Assembly: GCA_027019885.1 (NCBI GenBank)
Contig: JALUWC010000527.1
Span: 1 to 5,994, forward strand
Reading direction: 5' to 3'
Length of the DNA: 5,994 nucleotides
Origin: Geoglobus sp.
GTDB lineage: Archaea; Halobacteriota; Archaeoglobi; Archaeoglobales; Archaeoglobaceae
Position numbers and translations under genes: made by a program. Positions 1 through 4,724 of this stretch are shown here, one piece after another (within the stretch, counting starts at the first letter, position 1; every line of letters starts with the position of its first letter). The notes under the pieces were generated by a model. That model saw nothing but the letters and a program-made list of their open reading frames with translations. It had not been told where the DNA came from and searched no databases.

Positions 1-388
1 ACCTCAGTCTCTCAACCTCCATGAGTGATTTGAAATTGTAAACGTTGGATTGGTTGAGTCCTTTAAGGGGGGCATAAAGTCTGCTTCCTGATGCAATAAC
101 AAGCCTGTCGTATCCATATTCTCCTTTCTCAGTAATAATCTTCTTGTTCGCTGTATCCAGATCCTCCACTTTTTCGCCGAGTCTCGCATCAACCTTCAGC
201 CTGTCAAGAACGTCTTTTCCTTTCCAGAAAAGCTCATCTCCACCTGTTTTCAGGTATGTTGTGAGCACAGCAGGATTGTATGGAGGATACTGCTCCATTG
301 AAAAAATTGTGATTGGCTCATCAGTGTACTTCCTCAAAGTCTCTGCCACGCTGACTCCAGCTGGCCCTGCACCGATTATCGCTATCAT
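1..388 (-). CDS. FAD/NAD(P)-dependent oxidoreductase, N-terminal part (CODH-linked FNOR), truncated by window edge
   Basis: The frame opens at ATG 388 and stays open for 129 codons to the window edge, so only the FAD-binding N-terminal third or so is visible. Seen: a dinucleotide-binding loop GAGPAG at residues 6-11 after a short beta strand, an acidic residue (E32) after the second strand, a PPYNPAVLTTYL segment (35-46), and YDRLVIASGSR (93-103), the usual second FAD-contact strand. This order fits the NADH oxidase/rubredoxin reductase/NirB-like class of pyridine nucleotide-disulfide oxidoreductase-fold flavoproteins. The redox cysteine that NADH oxidases and CoA-disulfide reductases carry near residue 42 is absent, which favours a plain FAD electron-transfer reductase. 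A GGGAGGT Shine-Dalgarno at 393-399 fixes the start. It lies 32 bases behind cooS in the same operon, so it probably moves electrons between CooF and NAD(P)(H). That partner and direction are inferred from context. Confidence 0.85.
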   Translation of the reverse strand, partial: MIAIIGAGPAGVSVAETLRKYTDEPITIFSMEQYPPYNPAVLTTYLKTGGDELFWKGKDVLDRLKVDARLGEKVEDLDTANKKIITEKGEYGYDRLVIASGSRLYAPLKGLNQSNVYNFKSLMEVERLR

Positions 389-420
389 CTCAACCTCCCA
401 TCAAAGGCAAATTGTTATTT

Positions 421-2289
421 TCAGATTCCGAGTCTCTTTCTCTTCTCCTCAATGTGATTTAGTATTATCTCTGCCGCCTTCTCAGGATCGGGCTCAACAA
501 CAAATTTCCCTCCTGTCAGGCTCTCAACCTTATCTGTCAGGACATCCAGCACAAGTTTGCTTCCGTATATTGGCGGTGGAACTCCGAGCACAACAAGAAG
601 ACCTGAGGCAACGAAGTATGCACCTATGGCAATTGCTTTCTCCGAATACCATTCCATAGCTGCCCCGGCAACAGGCAGATCGCTTATGTCCACTCCAAGC
701 TCATTGGCTATTGCTGAAAGTGCTACGAGAATACGGGAATTGTCAACGCAAGAACCTAAGTGAAGGACGGGAGGAACACTCAGAGCCTCGCAAACACCTC
801 TCAATCCATCTCCAGCAAGTTTTGCAGCTTCAGGAGTCTTTAAACTTGCCTTAGCATCTGCAACCGCAGCACATCCGGTGTCCACAACAAGCACGTCACT
901 CTCAATGAGCTTCTTTGCAAGAGCGATGTGTGAGCTGTCCTGCTTCACCTTTGGATTGTTGCATCCCACCGAACCAACGATGCCCCTTATTCTGCCATCT
1001 TTGACTGCATCAAGTAAAGGCTGAAGAGAGCCACCCAGTGCGTTGAGTATCGCCTCGACTGAAAAACCCGTCATGAGCTCAACAGGCTCAACTGAAGGCA
1101 TCTTTATAAGTTCAGGTTTTCTCTCCTTGAATCTCTCTATTGCAAGTTTAATAACTTCCTTCGCCTTTTCGTGGGTGTTTTCTGGAGTGAACTCTATGTG
1201 GGTCGCACCCCTGAACTTGGCTTTTGGTGAGGTCGTGACAACAGCTGTGTGGTAGCACTTCGCCACATCGACAATAGCTGGCATGATGCACTGGTAGTCA
1301 ACAATTATCACGTCTGCAGCTCCTGTCCCGATAACAAGCTCCTGAATCAGGTGATTCCCAGCCATGGGTACGCCTTTTCTCATGAGCACCTCGTTTCCAG
1401 TGCAGCAGAGCCCTGCAAGATTTATTCCCTCCGCTCCAGCTTCCTTTGCAAGTTTGATGAGCTCCTCATCGTATGATGCATCAACAATTGCATCTGAAAC
1501 TATCGGATTGTGTCCATGGAGGAGGATGTTGACCTCACTCTCCTTAAGCGTGGCGAGATTTATTGTGGCTTTCTTGGGTTCAGGTGTGCCGAAAAGTATG
1601 TCGGAAACCTCTGTCGCTATCATCGATCCTCCAAAACCATCAGCCAAGGATGCTCTCAGGCACTGAAGCAAGAGATTGACGGGATCGTTGTCAACTCCCA
1701 TGTGGGTTCTGTGCATGATCTCAACAACCTCTCTATCTATTCCCCTCGGAACGATTCCAAGCTTTTCCCAGACCTCAATCCTCTTCTTCGGAACTCTGTT
1801 TACAAGCTGTATTCTCTCTTTTTTCGACCCAAAATCCTCAAACATCGCCTGAGAAAGCTGAAATGCAACCTCCTCAACGCTCTTCGTTGCATCGATGCCG
1901 TATTCTCGAGCAACCCTCTTGAGCTTTTCAACATCCCTCACCGTATAAGCATCAACCCTTCCGATTCTGGAAAGAACCTCCACCAAATCCCTGCCATGAT
2001 CGCTGTGAGATGCAGCACCGCTCGCAACAGCCCTTGCAAGATTTCTTGCAACGATAACATCAGCATCAGCTCCGCACACCCCCTTCTGAGGGCCTTCACC
2101 AAATGGGTCAACCCTGCATGGACCCATCGCACAGTTCCTGCAGCTCAAACCAAGAGAGCAGTAACCGCACTGGGGTTCCTGCTCCTTCAACCTGTCCCAT
2201 ACTAACTGGATCCCCTCATTCTTCAGTTTCCTTATCATGGCTCTTGCATCTTCATGAACGGAATATTCCTCAGCAAAATTTCTATACAC
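421..2289 (-). CDS. cooS: Ni-dependent anaerobic carbon monoxide dehydrogenase catalytic subunit CooS
   Basis: This is a 622-residue monofunctional Ni-CODH (CO + H2O = CO2 + 2 H+ + 2 e-), of normal family length. The N-terminal motif has C41 and C44 (D-cluster) followed by C50, C53, C58 and C72 (B-cluster). C-cluster ligands are all present by motif: the HGHNP histidines (H258/H260), C296 in CCTGNE, C334 in DYQC, C443 in GCNNPK, C473 in TGCAA and C514 in GSCVDNSR. Proton-transfer residues H95/H98 (SHSDHGR) and K551 (SEKAIAIG) are also kept, so the enzyme should be active. It is cytoplasmic, with no signal peptide or membrane segment, and the family works as a homodimer sharing the D-cluster. 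The start is GTG 2289, chosen because GGAGGTG lies 5 bases upstream. It lacks acetyl-CoA synthase/Cdh-alpha features, and the neighbours are CooF and a flavoprotein. The D-cluster is the CX2C type rather than CX7C. Confidence 0.97.
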   Translation of the reverse strand: MYRNFAEEYSVHEDARAMIRKLKNEGIQLVWDRLKEQEPQCGYCSLGLSCRNCAMGPCRVDPFGEGPQKGVCGADADVIVARNLARAVASGAASHSDHGRDLVEVLSRIGRVDAYTVRDVEKLKRVAREYGIDATKSVEEVAFQLSQAMFEDFGSKKERIQLVNRVPKKRIEVWEKLGIVPRGIDREVVEIMHRTHMGVDNDPVNLLLQCLRASLADGFGGSMIATEVSDILFGTPEPKKATINLATLKESEVNILLHGHNPIVSDAIVDASYDEELIKLAKEAGAEGINLAGLCCTGNEVLMRKGVPMAGNHLIQELVIGTGAADVIIVDYQCIMPAIVDVAKCYHTAVVTTSPKAKFRGATHIEFTPENTHEKAKEVIKLAIERFKERKPELIKMPSVEPVELMTGFSVEAILNALGGSLQPLLDAVKDGRIRGIVGSVGCNNPKVKQDSSHIALAKKLIESDVLVVDTGCAAVADAKASLKTPEAAKLAGDGLRGVCEALSVPPVLHLGSCVDNSRILVALSAIANELGVDISDLPVAGAAMEWYSEKAIAIGAYFVASGLLVVLGVPPPIYGSKLVLDVLTDKVESLTGGKFVVEPDPEKAAEIILNHIEEKRKRLGI

Positions 2290-2294
2290 AGTAC

Positions 2295-2304
2295 CACCTC
2301 CTCA
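2295..2304 (-). promoter_or_regulatory. Shine-Dalgarno of cooS abutting the cooF stop codon
   Basis: On the minus strand the cooF stop TGA (2304-2302) runs straight into GGAGGTG (2301-2295), which is followed after 5 bases by the GTG start of cooS. The site is a strong match to the archaeal 16S 3' end and decides the GTG start. Its position implies translational coupling of CooF and CooS. Confidence 0.85.
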
Positions 2305-2889
2305 TCTGCTCCTCCACTTCTCCCCAAGCTCAATCCAGACCCTGTAATTCTCTGGCACAGTCTCTTTCGTTTGGAAAAGTGGGGAATAAGTGGAGGCAAC
2401 ACGCCTTTCTTCCTCTTTTATCAACTCATTCACGTCACCGTATTTCAGAGCTCCTGTCTTGCATGCCTCAACGCATGCTGGTCGTTTGCCCTCAGAAACC
2501 CCCACAATGCAACCATCACACTTGTAACTCACAGTTATCTTTTCAGCTCTTCTCCAGTCGAAATGAAATCGTATAACTCCAAAGGGGCAGACCATGGCAC
2601 ACATCCCGCAGTTAATGCATCTGTTAACATCAACGAAAACGATCCCTTTCTCTCTTTTCATCGCAGAGGTTGGACATGCTTCCATGCAGGGTGCCGGTTC
2701 GCAGTGTCTGCACCTGCTCGGAAAGGCATAGTTTTCAGAAGAAGCAGGAAACACGTGAATTCTGGGTTTAGGCATGGGTTCTTCAAAGATGGCCTTGAAA
2801 TCCTTGTTCTGGGAGTGAGAGACTGCACATTCAAACATGCATTGCATACAACCTACACATCGCTCTGGAAAAACAACCACTGACTTCAT
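2302..2889 (-). CDS. cooF: CooF-like four-[4Fe-4S] ferredoxin electron-transfer subunit
   Basis: A 195-residue polyferredoxin of the CooF/HycB/DmsB class. Sixteen cysteines form four cluster motifs: C11-x2-C14-x2-C17-x3-C21, C60-x2-C63-x4-C68-x3-C72, C91-x2-C94-x2-C97-x3-C101, and C124-x2-C127-x11-C139-x3-C143. That pairing of two regular and two extended motifs is the family signature and predicts four [4Fe-4S] clusters. There is no signal peptide, so it should be cytoplasmic. Its role by family is to take electrons from the CODH B/D-clusters and hand them to a partner. Here that partner is probably the flavoprotein encoded after cooS, since no hydrogenase genes are visible in the window. 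The start is ATG 2889. No Shine-Dalgarno precedes it, and the TATA element about 30 bases upstream suggests a very short leader. It is the first gene of the operon. Confidence 0.93.
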   Translation of the reverse strand: MKSVVVFPERCVGCMQCMFECAVSHSQNKDFKAIFEEPMPKPRIHVFPASSENYAFPSRCRHCEPAPCMEACPTSAMKREKGIVFVDVNRCINCGMCAMVCPFGVIRFHFDWRRAEKITVSYKCDGCIVGVSEGKRPACVEACKTGALKYGDVNELIKEEERRVASTYSPLFQTKETVPENYRVWIELGEKWRSR

Positions 2890-2906
2890 ACTGCATCGAA
2901 AATTTT

Positions 2907-2937
2907 AATGATTAAACTGTATATATCCTTTATCATT
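2907..2937. repeat. Imperfect inverted repeat centred on the cooF TATA box
   Basis: AATGAT at 2907-2912 and ATCATT at 2932-2937 are exact inverted half-sites 19 bases apart, and the AT-rich match extends a few bases beyond each. The centre (about 2922) coincides with the TATA element, a geometry expected for a dimeric repressor that blocks TBP. The region is AT-rich, so chance is a real alternative. Confidence 0.35.
2919..2932 (-). promoter_or_regulatory. Archaeal promoter (BRE/TATA) of the cooF-cooS-FNOR operon
   Basis: The minus strand reads AAAGG then ATATATAC: a purine-rich BRE followed by a TATA box at 2926-2919. Transcription would start about 25 bases downstream, near 2897, giving a leader of roughly 8 bases before ATG 2889. 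That agrees with the lack of a Shine-Dalgarno before cooF. Confidence 0.6.
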
Positions 2938-3002
2938 TTTAGCCCATGCGGTGTTCTGTTCATCTTCTCATTTCAGATGTCGCTCCGAAAATTTTCTTAA
3001 GA

Positions 3003-3242
3003 TCAACCAAAAATCACATCAAGAACGTCGCTCACTCTTCCTTTATTCTTTTCAAGAACCTCAAGATTGTAGAACTCCGAATACCCGCAGTAAAGACAGC
3101 TTATAACAAAGAATTTGTTCGTCTGGAGATCGAAGATCTTGGTCAGTCCTGTTCCTGTCATTGCAACCTTTCTTGTTTCTGCCTGCGAATTTCCGCATTT
3201 CGGGCACTTAAATCTTGATCTGAACTGCTCTTCAACTGACAT
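3003..3242 (-). CDS. Small zinc-ribbon protein, DUF2082 family (predicted nucleic-acid binding)
   Basis: A 79-residue protein with one treble-clef/zinc-ribbon pair: C13-P-K-C16-G near the N-terminus and C49-x2-C52-G (SCLYCGYSEFYN). Between them is the family hallmark TGTGLTKIFDLQTNKFFVISC (shown here as TGTGLTKIFD, then LQTNKFFVISC), and the C-terminus ends in a hydrophobic DVLDVIFG. This pattern matches the widespread DUF2082/COG3478 zinc-ribbon proteins, which are predicted to bind nucleic acid; their function is unknown. ATG 3242 is preferred; an in-frame TTG at 3245 is one codon upstream. GGGGAG lies 12 bases before the ATG and 9 before the TTG, and the TATA box would place the transcript start almost on these codons, so the start is uncertain by one residue. 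It is a separate transcription unit from the CODH operon, whose promoter lies just downstream. Confidence 0.9.
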   Translation of the reverse strand: MSVEEQFRSRFKCPKCGNSQAETRKVAMTGTGLTKIFDLQTNKFFVISCLYCGYSEFYNLEVLEKNKGRVSDVLDVIFG

Positions 3243-3265
3243 CAATCAGTTTATCTCCCCGGTAG

Positions 3266-3278
3266 TTTAAAGCCTTTC
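3266..3278 (-). promoter_or_regulatory. BRE/TATA promoter of the zinc-ribbon gene
   Basis: The minus strand reads GAAAGGC followed by TTTAAA (3271-3266), a purine-rich BRE plus TATA. A start about 25 bases downstream falls at 3243-3245, on the first codon of the zinc-ribbon gene, so the mRNA may be leaderless. Confidence 0.5.
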
Positions 3279-3371
3279 TCTTTTCAGCTTTAACAGCAAC
3301 CTTCCAGCCTCTCCTCAGCAATTATGGGCTCTTTTCAGGGCATTAATTGCCTTCTGTCCTCTGAGTCCTTA

Positions 3372-3600
3372 CTATGCCTTCTCATCATTCAAACCATTCA
3401 AGTCTGAATTTAGATCCTTAAGAAATCTTTCACAATCTTCCGCCCACCACTTATGACATTCGGTTTTTGATTTAAAACAAAATAAAGTTTTCAGAAAATT
3501 ATCTGTCCACACCATCCTCTGCTCTGTGGAACAGCTGGTAGTGGAGGGAGATTGCCTCGTATCCCCCAAGCTCTATCCTACAGATGGGACATTCCATCAT
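3372..3600 (-). pseudogene. Small C2H2 zinc-finger protein, apparently frameshifted
   Basis: From ATG 3600 a 33-residue frame ends at TAA 3499-3501. It begins with a clean C2H2 finger: C4-x2-C7-x12-H20-x4-H25, with the hydrophobic positions expected (Y14, I17, L19, L23). Archaea carry many small proteins of this type, mostly of unknown role and sometimes DNA-binding. The coding look then moves to another frame, open from 3569 to TAG 3372, whose latter part (ECHKWWAEDCERFLKDLN, near its end) is amphipathic and protein-like. Joining the two needs a one-base slip, probably near 3500-3530, and would give about 75 residues. I therefore call it a broken gene; a genuine 33-residue finger protein or a sequencing error are alternatives. 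The family of the tail is not recognised. A TATA element lies upstream at 3634-3643 and a weak GGTG about 8 bases before the ATG. Confidence 0.45.
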
Positions 3601-3633
3601 ATTTCACACCATTAATAATTACGTTATTTTACT

Positions 3634-3645
3634 ATTTATAATTAA
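3634..3645 (-). promoter_or_regulatory. TATA-type promoter of the C2H2 zinc-finger gene
   Basis: The minus strand has TTATAAATA at 3643-3634 within a very AT-rich stretch. A start 25 bases downstream, near 3613, leaves a leader of about 13 bases before ATG 3600. Confidence 0.4.
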
Positions 3646-3687
3646 TTCCCTGTTGATCATTCAGTTGGTTTCAATTCAAAAAACATC

Positions 3688-3713
3688 TTGATGCTCAACT
3701 GTTTCAGCATCAA
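3688..3713. repeat. Inverted repeat, 8-bp arms
   Basis: TTGATGCT (3688-3695) and AGCATCAA (3706-3713) are perfect inverted arms separated by 10 bases. It lies upstream of the zinc-finger promoter, in a stretch where the octamer TCAATTCA also occurs twice in direct orientation (3671-3678 and 3721-3728). Function unknown. Confidence 0.6.
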
Positions 3714-3907
3714 CTCAGAATCAATTCACGAAATGAATTTGTGAAAAACAGTCGAAAAGGCACCTTCGAAATTTTCTATCGATATTTTTCTACGCCCTGA
3801 AACTGCTTTTTTATTCGCTCAGGATTCAACTCTTTCACGTAACCGGAGCTCAGATTCCACTTTTCTTCTAAGGTTAAATGAGAAGCTGTCTCACGGAAGT
3901 GCCAGTG

Positions 3908-3925
3908 CAGCCTTTTTGAAGGCTG
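3908..3925. repeat. Short perfect hairpin, 7-bp stem
   Basis: CAGCCTT and AAGGCTG enclose the 4-base loop TTTG. It could form in RNA from either strand. There is no adjacent T-run long enough to call it a terminator. Confidence 0.6.
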
Positions 3926-3996
3926 TCAGAAACAGGATCGCCTGATTGAGGTGTATACATTATACTGTGACTGAAAAAATCCTTCAAAGAGTGAAA

Positions 3997-4016
3997 TCAA
4001 ACAGATCTCTGTTTGA
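3997..4016. repeat. 20-bp near-perfect palindrome, 9-bp arms
   Basis: TCAAACAGA (3997-4005) and TCTGTTTGA (4008-4016) are perfect inverted arms around two bases. The almost absent spacer suits a dimeric DNA-binding protein site better than an RNA hairpin. It lies about 70 bases past the stop of the exported-protein gene, with no nearby promoter that it obviously controls. Confidence 0.65.
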
Positions 4017-4038
4017 GGTTTTGTAGATGTTGATACCG

Positions 4039-4085
4039 AGGGGGTGCTTATCAATCTGGCCCCCCTATAAAATAAAAAATTTAAA
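4039..4085 (-). terminator. T-rich terminator, with a G/C stem further downstream, after the exported-protein gene
   Basis: Directly after the TAA stop at 4086-4088 the minus strand runs into T-rich sequence (TTTTTTATTTTA, about 4069-4081), the common archaeal termination signal. Just beyond it AGGGGG/CCCCCT arms (4039-4044 and 4061-4066) can pair across a 16-base loop. The T-run is the better-supported part; the stem may be incidental. Confidence 0.5.
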
Positions 4086-4601
4086 TTACCACCCCATCAT
4101 GGGGCAGTGGTAGCCGTAGTCATACCCATATCCGTATCCATACTGCTGAACTCCCTGCATCCACACCGGAATTTCTGAGTTCTCATCTCCAAACGTTTTT
4201 CCGTTGGCCTCAATGTACACTGGAGTGATTATGTTGTTCGAAGCAAATCCCTTAACAGTGATGTCATCTCCAGTCTTCAGGCCAAGATTTGCGGCAAACC
4301 ACCATGGCATTGTTATGTATTTCCCATCCTCAAGCACCACAGCCATCGGATACACTGCTGAAACCTTTCCCGATACTTCTGTGATTTCTTTTTTCACCTG
4401 CGGAGCATACTGTCTTTCATCACCATCGTTTCCATAACCCATGCCATACCCCATCATTGGATAGCCGAAACCATACCCGTTCATCATTCCGGGCATTCCA
4501 TAGCTGTATCCAAAGCCCATGTGGGCTGAAGCTGTGTAAAGCACTGCCAATGTAAGCAAACCTACTGCAACGCCAGCACCGATTATGCCTGCCTTTTTCA
4601 T
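4086..4601 (-). CDS. Exported Met/Gly/Tyr-rich protein with a small beta-rich central domain
   Basis: This is a 171-residue protein of unrecognised family. The N-terminus is a signal peptide: KK, a hydrophobic stretch to about residue 22, then ASA followed by H27, a plausible signal peptidase I site that would leave an N-terminal His-Met. Residues 28-57 are Gly/Tyr/Met-rich with repeated GYG and MM/GM pairs. Residues 70-138 look like a compact beta domain (EVSGKV, VVLEDGKYITMPWW, LKTGDDITVKGF, ITPVYIEANGKTFG), resembling small OB-like barrels. The tail is a YGYGYGYDYGY run ending HCPMMGW. Met, His and Cys at both ends suggest binding of soft metals such as copper outside the membrane, but this is inference. 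ATG 4601 is supported by AGAGGTGA 6 bases upstream. It appears to be a single-gene unit, separate from the thiL locus by 123 bases. Confidence 0.8.
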   Translation of the reverse strand: MKKAGIIGAGVAVGLLTLAVLYTASAHMGFGYSYGMPGMMNGYGFGYPMMGYGMGYGNDGDERQYAPQVKKEITEVSGKVSAVYPMAVVLEDGKYITMPWWFAANLGLKTGDDITVKGFASNNIITPVYIEANGKTFGDENSEIPVWMQGVQQYGYGYGYDYGYHCPMMGW

Positions 4602-4650
4602 ACCACATCACCTCTGAACAGGGATTGGTATCAGGAGCAATAGGTGTATG

Positions 4651-4660
4651 GGGTTAAATT
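4651..4660 (-). promoter_or_regulatory. Possible TATA element of the exported-protein gene
   Basis: The minus strand reads AATTTAACCC at 4660-4651. A start near 4631 would give a leader of about 30 bases containing the AGAGGTGA ribosome site (4608-4615). The match is weak and no clear BRE precedes it. Confidence 0.3.
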
Positions 4661-4724
4661 GAAGGGAAAAACATTCATCTAACGTTTCAAATCATTTCTT
4701 AAAGAGCTGAAAAAGTTCATTTCC

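Larger units (their letters stand above)
3601..4085. other. Long intergenic region with inverted repeats, no convincing gene
   Basis: These 485 bases contain no frame with a usable start and recognisable product. Two start-less open stretches have a faintly coding look: minus 3776-3925 (49 codons, ending in NPERIKKQFQGVEKYR) and a plus-strand stretch of about 66 codons ending at the TGA near 3943, followed by a second stop-free piece to about 4018. Neither matches a family I know. They could be decayed gene remnants or chance. Structured elements inside are listed separately: stem-loops at 3688-3713 and 3908-3925, a palindrome at 3997-4016, and the terminator region at 4039-4085. Confidence 0.6.

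Noticed and set aside
144..659. 171-codon plus-strand frame across the FNOR start and cooS end
   Set aside because: It runs antisense across two real genes and has Ser/Gln-rich low-information sequence.
1510..2205. 231-codon open frame on the plus strand inside cooS
   Set aside because: It is antisense to the conserved N-terminal half of cooS; the translation has no family features and the minus frame carries all cluster ligands.
421..2289. Alternative identity as the CODH subunit of an acetyl-CoA synthase complex (Cdh alpha)
   Set aside because: The length of 622, the CooS-type N-terminal cysteine pattern and the absence of the extra ferredoxin domain or neighbouring Cdh genes all favour monofunctional CooS.
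2254..2883. 209-codon open frame on the plus strand across cooF
   Set aside because: It mirrors the cooF coding frame, which has sixteen correctly spaced cysteines; the plus product is not protein-like.
3246..3371. Possible transposase (TnpB-like) tail or other coding remnant between the two zinc genes
   Set aside because: Short helical-looking stretches occur in the minus frames but are broken by several stops, and no transposase motif can be recognised.
4420..4611. Minus-strand 63-codon frame overlapping the exported-protein start
   Set aside because: It is an alternative frame of the same DNA. The main frame has a clear signal peptide and a well-placed ribosome site.
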